DNA of 64,000 bases from the NCBI GenBank assembly GCA_963575745.1, contig CAUYUJ010015727.1, forward strand, positions 215,820 to 279,819. The letters are read 5' to 3'. The stretch is from Prorocentrum cordatum (taxonomy: Eukaryota > Sar > Dinophyceae > Prorocentrales > Prorocentraceae). Numbering within the stretch: position 1 is the first letter of the stretch; every line of letters begins with the position of its first letter. A model generated the notes under the pieces. That model was not told the origin of the DNA. It did not search any database and saw nothing but the letters and a program-made list of their open reading frames with translations. Shown piece after piece: positions 11,397 through 22,444 of this stretch. Made by a program: the position numbers and the translations under genes.

Positions 11397-11866
11397 CCAC
11401 CCGCGCCCCCCGCGCGACCCGCCCCGCGACCCACCCCGCGACCCACCCCGCGACCCACCCCGCGACCCATCCCGCGACCCACCCCGCGACCCACCCGCGA
11501 CCCCGCCCGCGACCCACCCCGCACGCGACCCACCCCGCGACCCATCCCGCGACCCACCCCGCGACCCACCCCGCGACCCACCCCGCGACCCACCCGCGAC
11601 CCACCCCGCGACCCACCCCGCCCGCGACCCACCCGCGACCCACCCCGCGACCCATCCACGACCCATCCGCGACCCATCCGCAACCCATCCGCGACCCACC
11701 CTGCGACCCATCCGCGACCCACCCCGCCCGCGATCCACCCGCGACCCACCCCGCGACCCACCCCGCGACCCATCCACGACCCATCCGCGACCCCTCCGCA
11801 ACCCATCCGCGACCCACCCTGCGACCCACCCGCCACGCACCCCGCGACCCACCCTCAAGGGAGGAA
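11397..11866. repeat. GCGACCCACCCC minisatellite
   Basis: Tandem 12-mer CGCGACCCACCC with variants (CGCGACCCATCC, CCGCGACCC). A larger 120-bp block containing ACGACCCATCCGCGACCC is itself duplicated (about 11655 and 11775), so there is higher-order structure. A few stray units recur at 12698-12755. Confidence 0.9.
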
Positions 11867-11929
11867 AACTTATCCCAGTGCGACCCTACCTAGGAGTTGG
11901 AGCCCCTAGGAAAGCAGCATTAGTAGTAA

Positions 11930-12436
11930 CAGTAAAGCTAAGCTAAAGCTAAGCTGCAGCTAAGCTACAGCTAAGCTAAAGCTAAGCTAAAGCTAAGCTA
12001 AAGCTAAGCTAAAGCTAAGCTAACGCTAAGCTAAAGCTAAGCTAAATATAATCTACAGCTAAGCTAAATATAAGCTTAAGCTAAGCTAAAGGTAAAGCTA
12101 AAGCTACAGCTAAGCTAAAGCTAAGTTAAAGCTAAGCTAACGCTAAGCTAACGCTAAGCTGAAGCTAAGCTAAAGCTAAGCCAACGCTAAACTAAAGCTA
12201 AGCTAAAGCTAGTTAAAGCTAAGCTAAAGCTAAGCTGAAGCTAAGCTAAAGCTAAGCTAACTTTAAAGCTAAGCTAAAGCTAATCTAAAGCTAAGCTAAA
12301 GTAAAGCTAAAGCGAAGCTAAAGCTAAGCTAAAGCTAAGCTAAAGCTAAGCTAAAGCTAAGCTAAAGCTAAGCTAAAGCTAAGCTAAAGCTAAGCTAAAG
12401 CTAAAGCTAAAGCTAAAAGCTAAAGCTAAAGCTCGC
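11930..12436. repeat. AAGCTAAAGCT minisatellite (about 11-bp unit)
   Basis: About 500 bp of alternating AAGCT and AAAGCT words, giving a unit of about 11 bp (GCTAAGCTAAA). Every unit carries the AluI site AGCT and TAAGCTTA-like palindromes. Asymmetric in A versus T. Confidence 0.95.
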
Positions 12437-12915
12437 AGGGGGAACCACGGGGCGGGGACCGGGGGAACCGCCCGGGGCGCTTTCCACTGCCCGGCCCCTC
12501 TAAGCTAAGAGAGTAAGAACCCTTCTAGGCAGAGCCTAGGTAGGGAACCATCCAGACCCGACAATTGACGTTAACCAAACGACCTTGGGCGTTGCCTGAA
12601 CAGCCCTGCCCTGTTCGATTCATTCCTTGCGTGCGTTTACTGAACGGCTTACCTTGTCGGGGTGATACATGATGGGGTGGATATTCTGCCCTCTACACCC
12701 GCGACCCAATAGCGACCCACCCGCGACCCATGTGCGACCCATCCGCGACCTACCCACATTGGTTTAACGACAACATCGGCGCCTGCGGCGTGCTCGTTGT
12801 ATAATTAGTGAAACGTTGGCGCCTGTCGTGGGCTTCTCCAAAGTCTCGCAAGCTGCCGACGCCCCCACCGCCCCCTCACTCTTATCCGCATCTGCGGGGT
12901 GCTGTATAGTATTAG
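12437..12915. other. Spacer, no gene recognised
   Basis: Unique-looking sequence with remnants of the GCGACCCA minisatellite at 12698-12755. No gene seen. Confidence 0.4.
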
Positions 12916-12919
12916 TAAT

Positions 12920-13612
12920 GTATCATGTTCCTCCTTCTTCTCCTTCTCCTCCTCCTCCTCCTCCTTCTCCTGCTCCTCCTCCTCCTCCTCCTCCTCAGGT
13001 CCTCCTCCTACTCCTCTTCCTCCTTCTCCGCCTCCTCCTCTCCCTCCTCCTCTCTCCCTCTCCCTCCTCCGCCTCCTCCTCCTCATCCTCTCCTCCTCTT
13101 ACTCCTTCTCCTCCTCCTCCTCCTCCGCCTCCTCCTCTTCCTCCTCCTCCTGCTCCCTCCTCCTCTCCTCCTCTCCTCCTCCTCCTCCTCCTTCTCCTCC
13201 TCCTCCTCCTCCTCCTCATCCTCCTCCAACTCCTCCCGCCTCCTCCTTAGGCCTCCTGCCTCCTCCTGAGGCCTCCTTGGGCCTCTTGGGGCTTCCTGGA
13301 GCCTTCTGGGCCTCCCGGGGCTTCCTGGGGCCTCCTAGTAGGGCATTCCTCCCTCCTCCTCCTCCTCCTCCTCCTCCTCCTCCTCCTGCTCCTTCTCCTC
13401 CTCCTCTTCCTCCTCCTCGTTCTCCTCTTTTTCGCCGCCTCCTCCTGCTCCTCCTCCTCCTCGTCCTCCTCCTCCTCGTCCCCTCCGCTCCTCCACTCTC
13501 TCTGCTCCTCCTCCTCCTCCTCCTCCTCCTCCTCCTCCTCCTCCTCCTCCTCCTCCTCCTCCTCCTCTCCTCCTCCTCCTCCTCCTCCTCCTCCTCCTCC
13601 TCCTCCTCCTGC
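12920..13612. repeat. (CTC)n pyrimidine-rich arrays
   Basis: Two blocks of CTC/TCC triplets (12920-13235 and 13350-13610) separated by 100 bp of CCTCCTGGGGCTTCC-type repeats that end in TGGGGCCTCC. Long open frames are repeat artefacts. Confidence 0.95.
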
Positions 13613-13784
13613 ACTCGAGCGCTTCGCAGGCACGGGGACGCTCTCCCCCCCCCAGGCGCCCCCCGCTCGCCATTCCAGGCCGTCGGGGATGCGGGGGACC
13701 GGTGCCGAGTCGAAGCGCTGCCCTGCCCTCCCCCGGCCTGCGCTCGGCCGCCGAGGGAGGGCAGGCTTGAGACGGGGGTCAATG

Positions 13785-13995
13785 CAAACGGGGGTCAGCC
13801 AGAGCGCCAGATCCTGCAGGACCCTGCGAAGACCCCGTCTGGCTGACCCGGGTTAGCTAGCCGCTCGTGGCCGCGAGGCGGTCGCACGTATTGTCTGACC
13901 CGGGTTTGCGAAGACCTGCGTTGTTTTTTTTTCCTTGCATTGCAATTTTTGGTTTCCTGCTGACCCGGGTCTGGATTGACCCGGGTCAGAAGATC
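13785..13995. repeat. Cluster of TGACCCGGGT palindromes
   Basis: ACCCGGGT recurs at about 13847, 13898, 13962 and 13978. The first forms a hairpin with GGGGGTCAGCCAGA at 13790. Function unknown. Confidence 0.55.
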
Positions 13996-14042
13996 CCCGA
14001 CGGGGGAGGGCAGGCTATCCCCAAACAGAAGTACAGTCAGAA

Positions 14043-14197
14043 CCCATGCCAAGAGACGCCCCGCTTGCCTCCAGGGTGCCCTGGGTTTCTCGGGTTTCGA
14101 TGGTTTTGCTATGGCAAGCGTGGCGCTCCCACACAAAACATCAACGGACTTCCTGGGGTCTCGGTGTTGGGCTTCTCGGGGAAGGTTTCTTGATGTC
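14043..14197. repeat. Dispersed repeat shared with 45164-45318, copy 1
   Basis: About 150 bp align with 45164-45318 at high identity: both run CCATGCCAAGA, then CCCCGCTTG, GATGGTTTTGCT, ACTTCCTGGGGT-like, and end near GGAAGGTTnCT. Frame is open on both strands in each copy but substitutions are not concentrated at third positions on inspection, so I do not call it coding. Confidence 0.6.
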
Positions 14198-14874
14198 GAG
14201 CTCCTGCAGTAGCTGATCGTGGAAGGTGTTGTCGCTGGGTATAGCCCAGAGATCCGACTCTCCAACCAAACATTGGAGCGGGCAGTTTGGGGCTGTTTTT
14301 GGCCTCAGGGGGCTCTCGCCGGGCCTCGTGCCTCTTCGTTCCCCTTCCCCCCCCCCCGCTCCCTCTTCCCCTCATTCCCCCCCCCCTCCTCGTTCTTCTC
14401 GTGGTCGCTTCTCCTGCTCGTCGTGCGGGCCTTTCCTCCCGCCGCCATCCTACGATTCATACTCCCCCCTCCACCCTCCTCGTCTCCTCTTCTCCCCCTC
14501 TTCGTCCCTCTGTTCCTCCAACTCCCTCCTCCCCGTCCTTGGTTTTCTCCCTCTTCCTCGTCTCCTTCCCCCTCTTCTTCCACGCCCTCCACTTCGTCCT
14601 CGTCGCTCTTCTCGCACCTTCCCGTCCTGCGCACAGGGCTGAAGAGACCGATGGGGCCGTAGTGGTCCCAACCAGAACATGCAAGAGAACATAACAGGAT
14701 GAGACACGTGGACGATTGGAAGCGAGAGATATCAGGCGCCTGCGTCGCCGCTGTGAGCGGCATGAACCCATCCGACCCACTGTATCGGTCACACACCCCT
14801 ACTCCCGTTCCTCCTGGCGCCCCCCCTCCATGGATGTGGCCAGCGCGGGCGAGAGTTGAGTGCACACGTGGGCC
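14198..14874. other. Pyrimidine-rich spacer
   Basis: C/T-rich from about 14338 to 14630 (CCTCnTC words). No gene recognised. Confidence 0.5.
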
Positions 14875-15225
14875 ACAGCGGCGGCGGCGGCGACGGCGGC
14901 TGCGGCGGCGGCGGCCGCGGCGGCTGCCGGCGGCGGCTCCACATCCTTCGGCCCGCTGGCGCCCGCGTACGGCTTGGTAACGCCATCCCTCCGTGCGTGC
15001 GCGCCTCCAGCGCGCGGCCTGCCCTCGGTGCGCCGGCCGCCAGGCGACGACGACGACGACGATCCCCACGGCGGCAGCGGCGGTGGCGATGGCAACGGCG
15101 ACGGCGGCCACGGCGGCGGCGGCCACGGTGGCGGCAACGGCGGCGGCGGCGGCTTCGACGGCGAAGACTGCGACGGCGGCGACATCGGCCGCAGCGGCCA
15201 CGACGGTGACATCGGCGGCGCCCCG
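14875..15225. repeat. (GGC)n/(GAC)n-rich block
   Basis: GCGGCGGCGG and GGCGACGGC repeats interrupted by unique GC-rich sequence. No gene inferred. Confidence 0.8.
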
Positions 15226-15481
15226 CCGCCCGGCGGTGCAGGCGTGCCGGCGCAGCCGCCCCGCTCTCGGGGCTGCCACGGGTGGGCGTCGCCGCCGCCA
15301 CAGGCCCGCACGCGCGGGGGGGGGGCCAGAGCGGAGGAGGACGGGACCATCATCACAAGGCCCCCCCCCCGAAAAAAAAAAAGTTATCCTGGCGAAGGAC
15401 CCCCGACACAACAATATGCAGTTGTGAGTAACGCAACTGTCGGTATCGTCTTCGGTGGAGCTCCTTTGGGGGCACGAAACG

Positions 15482-16430
15482 AATGATGGAGTGTGCCAAC
15501 GTGGGCGCGGTGGCGTCATGCGAGCGCAGCCACTGGGGACTCCGGTGGTGCTCCCCATGGGGCCACGAAGCGTGTGAGGGGTGTGCCGACATTGGTGCGG
15601 TGGTGTCATGCGAGCGCAGCCACTGGAGCCTTCGGTGGAGCTCCCTATGATGCCACGAAACGTGTGAGGTGTGTGCTGACATGGGCGCGGTGGTGCCATC
15701 TGAGCGAAGCCACTGGGGCCTTCGGTGGAGCTCCCTACGGGGCTGCGAGCGCAGCCCTAATTATGGGGCCACGACGCGTGTGAGGGGTGTACCGAAAATG
15801 GTGCGGCAGTGTCATGCGAGAGCAGCCATTGGGGCCGTCGGTGGAGCTCCCTTTGGGGAGCGGATGCGTGTGAGGGGTGTGCCGAAATTCGTGCGATGGT
15901 GTCATGCGAGCGCAGCCACTGGGGCCTTCGGTGGAGCTCCCTATGATGCCACGAAGCGTGTGAAGGGTGTGCTGACATGGGTGCGGTGGTGTCATGCGAG
16001 CGCAGCCACTCGGGCCTTCGGTGGAGCCTGCCATGAGGCCACGAAACTTATGAGGGGTGCGCCCGACTTGGTGCGGTGGTGTCATGCGAGCGCAGCCACT
16101 GAGGCCTTCGGTGGAGCTCCCTATGGGGCCACGAAGCGTGTGTGGGGTGTGCCGAAATGGCGCGGTGGTGGCATGCGAGAGCAGCCATTGGGGCTTTCGG
16201 AGGAACTCCCCATGGGGCCGCGGAAGCGTGTGAGGGGTGTGCCGACATGGGTGCGGTGGTGATATGCGAGCGCAGCCACTGAGGCCTTCGGTGGAGCCCC
16301 CCATGGGGCCACGAAACGTGTGAGGGGTGTGCCGAAATGGGCACGGTGGTGTCATGCGAGCTCAGCCATTGGGTCCTTCGGTGGGGCTCCCATTGGGGCC
16401 ACGAAGCGTGTGAGGGGCGTGCCAAAACAA
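15482..16430. repeat. 90-bp satellite array, about 11 units
   Basis: The anchor word GTGTGAGGGG recurs at 15572, 15662, 15778, 15868, 15958, 16048, 16138, 16228, 16318 and 16408: an exact 90-bp period except one 116-bp unit with a 26-bp insertion. A degenerate unit precedes at 15482. Because 90 is divisible by 3, both strands stay open. On the plus strand each unit would read as 30 residues around VRWCHASAATGAFGGAP. I see no start context or upstream exon, so coding is not claimed. Confidence 0.92.
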
Positions 16431-16562
16431 AGAACATGCGGAGGGCATTGGCGAGGAGTGGAAGGAGACAGGGGGCAGCGGGAGGAAGATGGGGAGTGAA
16501 CGCGGGGACCGTCTCTTCAAAACGAGGACCCAACACCACAGGATGTTGGGATACTGCAATGA
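16431..16562. repeat. Dispersed repeat, inverted relative to 51718-51875
   Basis: CGTCTCTTCAAAACGAGGAC plus flanking ACCCAACACCACA is the reverse complement of 51718-51752. Similarity continues into the terminal CACACGCTTCGTGGCCCC of the 90-bp satellite, which also appears at about 51852-51873. So satellite end and flank move together. Confidence 0.65.
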
Positions 16563-16639
16563 AAAATAAAACAATAGAAAGAAGAACATCAAAACAACAA
16601 ATTAGCAACACATAAAACAAACAAAAACAACGTCACAGG

Positions 16640-16885
16640 GCTCATCTCGATCCCATCGACCCGATTCGATCTCGACGTCGGCCGACCCGATCCGGTTCGA
16701 TTCCGACGGTGCGATGCGGCCCGGTGTTTGCACGGCGTCGTTGTGCGACCTGGCACGGTCGATCCGAGGCAATTCCGACTCCGTGCCGATGCGGTCCGAT
16801 TCGATGTACATTCCGATCCTATCCGAGTCTCCGGTTCGATGCCGACTGATTCTGTCATCATCGAGGATCGTATATCGAGAGGATC
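16640..16885. repeat. Degenerate CGATTCCGA-type repeats, copy 1
   Basis: Loose CCGATTCGATTCCGA repeats. The stretch CCGACGGTGCGATGCGG..CCGTGCCGATGCGGTCC aligns with 37285-37385, so at least 100 bp is a dispersed repeat. Confidence 0.55.
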
Positions 16886-16947
16886 GAGGATCGAGGAGGC
16901 ATCGCGGAGGAGGATCTGGCGGTCGCGGGCCCATACTCATATCAATA

Positions 16948-16948
16948 G

Positions 16949-16994
<46 letters not shown>

Positions 16995-17045
16995 GTCATC
17001 ATCGTCATCATCATCATCATCATCATCATCAGCGTCGTCATCACA
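16948..17045. repeat. (CAT)n microsatellite
   Basis: About 30 CAT triplets with a few CGT interruptions. Confidence 0.9.
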
Positions 17046-17242
17046 ACCACCACTGCCACCATCACCACCATCATCCTTCTCTTCCTCGTCATGACCCCCC
17101 TCCTGCTGTCTTATCCTCCTGCTCTCTCTTCCTGCCCATCCTCCACCGCTATCTCCCTGGACTCTCGGCTCCCAGCTCGTCCCGGTTCTCGGGCCACGCG
17201 ATATACGGACGCCTCTGGGATGCACAATTCTCGCCAATCCTT

Positions 17243-18120
17243 GTGTCGAGTGGGCTGGTATACAGTGCTATTGCGGCCCCTCCTGGAGTGGATCAGTCGG
17301 TGCTGGGAGGTGCACGACACGCTTGGTATCAAGCTTTGGTTAACGTGCGGCGGCCTGTTTTGATTGCGAGTGGCCACCTTTGTTTTGCGAAGGTGGACGA
17401 TGGAACTCGGAGCTTGACAGCAGTCGTTCGGCGATTGATGATTTGTGGCGAAAGGTTTTCAATGTCTGTCGTGATGATGCGGGACGGTGTTCGTTCGTGT
17501 GGGTGCCGTCTCACCAGGAGCTCGAGGAACACATCTGCTCTGGTGGAAATGTCCCCCATGTGGTGGCAAACGCGTGGGCGAATTTCTTAGCATACTGTGG
17601 AGCATGTAGTGTCAAGGTGGCGGGCTTTCTGGCTGATGATTACGAAGGCCCTGCTGAAGCACGGGAGAAGCTCGCCAGGCTCCTGGGCTACATGACGTCC
17701 AGGGCGGTCTGGTTCCACAAGCAGATCGAAGGGCATGATGTTGCTACACGGACTGTTGCCGCAACCCCAGAGCTATCTCTTCTTCAACGTGATGTGATCG
17801 GTGTGAATGGTGAGCTTGTGTGTTGCAGCTGTTGCCTTCGAGAAGCCACCACGGTTGTCAGTGATCAGTCTTTGTTGAATTCCCCATGCAAGGACCACCA
17901 TAATTTGGCCTTGGGCGCAAGTTGGTTCATGGAGGGCCCTGCTGGGATCTGTGAGCCACGTGGGCACTACAGCCTTTACATAGGTAAGTATGTCAATAAC
18001 CTCAAGGAGGATTGTAAGGGGGCGCCAGCCAACAAGAACACTTTGGCCAACGTCCGTTCCCAGGTTCAGAAGCTTAGACCAGGACGCGAGCCCAGGAGCG
18101 GGCGGCCCATCCCTCCCTGA
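17243..18120 (+). pseudogene. LINE-A remnant: RNase H tail and C-terminal Cys motif
   Basis: The clearest frame is 17380-18120. It holds FVWVPSHQELEE followed about 20 residues on by VVANAWANFLA, the usual last block of a retroelement RNase H (SHQ...NxxAD, here with Ala-Asn in place of Ala-Asp). About 60 residues later comes LVCCSCCLREATT...SPC, a C-x2-C-x17-C pattern also present at the ends of LINE-C and LINE-D. No reverse transcriptase is joined to it upstream. It is best read as the 3' end of a 5'-truncated non-LTR element with upstream RNase H sequence out of frame. Family assignment is inferred from motifs only. Confidence 0.5.
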
Positions 18121-18307
18121 CCCTGGGGCTTGGCTTTGGTCCCACGCCAACGCCTTGCCCTCCCCGTCGTCTTGATGGGCCCTGGTGGTGGGGTGCACCC
18201 TATCTTTTGGTGCTATGTAGGGTCCTTGCGGGCCTGGTGTCTTGATGCGCCATTCCCTAATCATGTCCCATCCCGTGCCTACGATTCGGTCGGGGCTCCC
18301 GATTTGG

Positions 18308-18363
18308 ACTCCTCCTCCTCCTCCTCCTCCTCCTCCTCCTCCTCCTCCTCTTCCTCCTCCTCA
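18308..18363. repeat. (CTC)n microsatellite
   Basis: Separates LINE-A from LINE-B. Confidence 0.9.
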
Positions 18364-18589
18364 TCCAGCCGCACAGCGATCAAGAGAACACACACTCACG
18401 CGGCTACTGTACATGTCAGGGGTACACCGTATTGGATTGCAGTGTAATGTTTGTTTTGATCTCGTTTGGGGCCCTCTCTGCCCCTGCTGAGAGAAGAGTA
18501 GCGCCGCCAGCGCCGCCAGGACGGTGGCTACCCGCAGTGGCCGCTCTGGCGCAGTACTTTCTCATCTCAGAGATGGAACCTGGCGCTGC

Positions 18590-19512
18590 TCTTCCCACAC
18601 CTCAGCGGTTTCGTATATGTACGTACAATCCCATGTTTATCACGGGGCCCACCAGGGCCATGGAGATATCGGAAGAATTCTCGAATATGAGTGCCGTGTT
18701 TCTCCCTGGGACATGCCGACGCCAAGCAGCAGACTCAGAGCATAGCCTCTTCCAGCAGCATAGCCACTGGGAGCTTTCTTTCGGATGGACACGGGCTGCG
18801 AACAAAAGATGCGGCGTCAGTATATTTCTACATCGTAAACGACTACCACGCAATTTCATAAGACGGATTTATACACCTCCAGCCAGACTGGCAGGCCGAT
18901 GCGGGGCGGTGCGCCTCAAATCAAGCTCTTCGGACCTACTCCTGATCGTGCTCTACTTCCCAGTGCAGTCCTCAGGCAGATCTACGCGTTCATGATATCG
19001 GTCTACCGTGCAAGCGATGATTTCGTGGACACGATCTCTGGTGGAAGGCGTTGGGGCAAGATGTACGCCGATCATCGGGGTGGACCTAAACGATCGTCTG
19101 GGGTACAGCTCAGAGGACAGATGCGAGGGGGAGCTCACGATTGGTTGCGACCCTCACACCGATGAGGAGGACCAGGCCGTGGGCATCCTGGCAGCAAAGG
19201 AAGAGGGACTAGCGGCACGTCTTTGGCACCAGTGTCTTCGGGATTTGCACCTCGTGGCCGTAAATGCATTCTACCCCGCGGGGGCCACTTTTTTCGCGGC
19301 TGGAGGATATAGCTCACGTATCGATTTCGTTCATATCCCACAGGGCCTTCGCCCTTATGTAGTCAATTGCAGGGCTCTACCGTCGGCTGGAAACAGATTG
19401 CAGGCTATTAACACGTTAGACGCTAGAGACCATCGACCCCTTTTCTTGAATTCCAGTACACTTTGGAGGCCCAACAGCATAGACGCCACACCTGGGACTA
19501 CGACAGAATCAT
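18590..19512 (+). pseudogene. LINE-B endonuclease (EEP) domain, frameshifted
   Basis: Reading starts near RICTYNPMFI (about 18607) in the 18432-18995 frame, with AGRCGAVRLKSSSSDLLLIVLYFP, the usual mid-domain strand of exonuclease-endonuclease-phosphatase proteins. The frame then shifts near 18995-19010 and continues in the 19008-19655 frame with IIGVDLNDRLG (metal-site D-x-N), SRIDFVHIP and DHRPLFL, the C-terminal catalytic His region. The domain nicks target DNA for target-primed reverse transcription. At least one frame change makes this copy non-functional as it stands. Confidence 0.75.
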
Positions 19513-21620
19513 GGGCACGTTGCGCGGCGGCGGGTTCTGCCAGAACGCAGTGGAACGCATCCACCAGGCGGTATTGGATATTGACGAGGACTATTGGATT
19601 CGCCTGTGCAGCAGGCCGAACCCGGACGAGGTCTGGAACATATTCGCATCGCTGATTACACAGGCCGCACGACTGGAATTTGAGAAGCCGACGGTATTGG
19701 AGCAAGAGAAATCTCAACTTGAAGCAGAGCGCCCGGAACTATCAGCACGCCGAAAGGAGATCAGAAATACGATGGAGACGGTGGACTTCCTTCGAGACGG
19801 AGGTGAACATCCCGAACAGGCGGAGACTGTGCTTCGACTGGCACGCATTACGTATCGTATTCGTCGCGTCTCGCGAGACATCACAGCAGAACGGAATGCT
19901 GCCATCGCGACGGAGCTAAACGAGGCTTGGGCTCGGCACGATCACGCTACGGTGCAGCGTCTGGTGAGGCGCTCGTCCCGCAAGGGACGGGGACCTCGTC
20001 ATCGACGCTACTTTGTGGCGCGGGATGAGAATTGTGAGGCGCGCGAGGTGAAGCAGTTTCTGATGAAGCCAGCGACGGAAGGTGGTTTGGGCGCCCACGC
20101 ATGCGACCTTACACACGAGATGAAGGTTCGTTTCGACGCCACCCACGAGGGGGGCGAGTTCACGCGCACGGACCAGCAGAGGTACGATGCGATGCAGTTC
20201 GCGGACTTGGGTCAGAGGCGGGGCGACCTGATGGGCATCATAACTCAACTACGACGTTCGCCCAAGCGAAGGGCGACACCAAAGTGGTCAATCCCCTCAG
20301 AGTTGTGGCTGATTCTCTTGGACGAGGGGCAGTGGTCGAAGTTCACTCGCGGCGGCCTCGGCAACGACATCAGACCGTCGACGGCGCAGGGCTTCAACGA
20401 AAGAGTTGTGGATAGACTGGCATGTTTCAGGCGGACTACGACCGCCCCCTTGCTCTGCGACAAATCATCTTGCGTGGGCCTCGACAAGCGGACGGGGGAG
20501 ACAGGGCCTGCGGGCCAACGTTGGATTCATCTCTTCTGCCCGATCGGCAAGGCTTGGAACGCGCATTTATGGCATCGTGGACGCAAAGTTCGATCTTCTC
20601 TCCACTACTATTGTCACGGATTTGCGCGGTATCGACGAAGGGGGGATGCGATTGCAGTGCAAGTTTGCGTATCCTGGCGATTACAACGTCAGGGTCTCTC
20701 ACGCGCCATCGCGAATGGAGGCGCCACGAACGCTTTCGCCAGCATAAAAAGGGACATCATTATTGTGACTATCGGGGAGTTGTACGATCCAGAGGACCTC
20801 AGATTCCAGCACGCTCGTATAATCCAGGGGGCCTTTCAGATCGAAACTCACTCGGGGCCCGTAGCTTTCAGGCCAACGACGGGGGAGATGATGGGACATC
20901 CTAACCCAGCTAGGGCCATTGCCTTACTACTATTTGAAGGGGATCGAGCCGTTCCTCTCCTACCGGCACGCTATTAGTTCGGCGCAATACGCTCTGGCAC
21001 ACGAGCCCGACGACGCGACGACGGACGTGGGGATAGCGATTTACGCTGACGACATCACGAAGTGCGTTATTCCAGGCTGGGGGCCACCACCTTATCCAGG
21101 GGGGGAGAGGCTGCTCACCTACTGGCCCTGGCCTCCTCGAGCAGCAGACGTCTGTCGGAAAAATCTTGACGAGATAGGAGTTCGACTTAATGATGAAAAG
21201 CGAACCACGCTAGCCAAAGTTTTCGGGACTGGTTGCACGACACAGCGCAGACTACTCTACTCCAGAGCTCTACCTTACCCAGGGCAATGTGGACGTTTTA
21301 TGCGAATCTTGGGCGGGTGGCTCACTACTTCGGGATCTTTACAAGTTGAAAGAACTCAACGACTACAAGCGGGCAGGACGGGCTTAGGCATGATATCAAA
21401 GTTCTTAGTGCACAACGCGACGCTCAGTATTCAACGTATGTCGATCATCGCGTTTGTGCAATCAGCCTTACTATCGGGAATGGAAGGTCGTATCCCAGAC
21501 GACATATACTCGACGGCATCGGACAAGATCGTACTTCGGGCTATGAGACGGGGACTGGGGTTGAGAGGACGTTCGGAACATGAGTCGGGCGAGAGGCGTA
21601 GATGGTCCTCTCAGCGCTTG
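19463..21620 (+). pseudogene. LINE-B reverse transcriptase, frameshifted
   Basis: The linker and N-terminal part lie in the 19463-20977 frame, including IHLFCPIGKAWNAHLW and GEMMGHPNPARA. The catalytic block lies in the 20919-22034 frame: AIYADDITKCV (the two Asp at about 21048-21053), then LDEIGVRLNDEKRTT and a thumb region to about 21620. Parts of the palm also read in a third frame (20406-20747), so at least two shifts are present. The expected first catalytic Asp block is not clearly intact. The domain order endonuclease, reverse transcriptase, zinc fingers matches a non-LTR retrotransposon. Confidence 0.75.
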
Positions 21621-22039
21621 TGGCTGCACTGGCGCATCCTACCCACTGCGCAGGAGCTCCAGGTGCGCCGATTGAAGTGGCGCCAGAGCTGGGCACAGTT
21701 TCCGTCTTGTCACAGGCAGGTGCGAGCGGCGATCCTCGGAGGCATGGGGGACGACGACTCGATTGACGAGGGCTGGAACATCACCCCCCCAAGCGAACCC
21801 ATGGGCCAAACAAGTTTTACAGGACTTGCAGTTCGGGTACGAAATCTCGGAGGAATTCCAGGACCTGGTCCCCGTGGAGTTCCCTTTATTACGTCTGTTC
21901 TACTGCGACGACTATCCGAAATGGGTCGACATCGGTTTCACGATCATCCGAGCGAGTTTTTCCACCAACTCCATCGGACCGCCGATCGACTCGAGCACGA
22001 TAGACGAGCAGAGACAGGAGGAGGACGAGGGTGACGAGG

Positions 22040-22410
22040 ACCGTTCGAAGCCGTACGAATGTAAAATGCGAGACGCAGATGGTAGAGTTTGCGGTGAAGT
22101 TTTACCCACGATGAAGAGTCTACTTTTACACGCGGGGAGGGTGCGTCGAGTGCGAAACGAAGCGGCGATGTTGACGGTGACCAACCAATGTTTCAGACGC
22201 CTTCAAACTCTGAGCACAAAAGAGAACGCTCAGAGACATATCATGAGAAGCTACCAAAGCAACGTTTGTTACCACGGCAGGAGTTCATACAGCTCGTCAG
22301 AAGTTATCCAGCCTCGAGGCTTAGCGTGCCCTGTCTGCAGTTTCACGGCTCAAACTCTACTGGGCCTTCAGATTCACATCCGTGGGCACTGCGCCCTTCC
22401 TCCACCTAGG
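22040..22410 (+). pseudogene. LINE-B C-terminal zinc-finger region
   Basis: In the 21763-23250 frame: YECKMRDADGRVCGE..LLLHAGR, then TNQCFRR..NAQRHIMRS..C, then LACPVCSFTAQTLLGLQIHIRGH. The last is a clear C-x2-C-x12-H-x3-H finger, and the first two are looser Cys/His groups. The fingers probably bind nucleic acid at the target. The frame stays open to 23250 across the next gene, which overlaps in another frame. Confidence 0.65.
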
Positions 22411-22444
22411 ATAGTACAAGCACGCTTACAGCCACGTCGCCAAC

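Noticed and set aside
11397-12436. CRISPR-like arrays
   Set aside because: Units are contiguous with no spacers; these are minisatellites.
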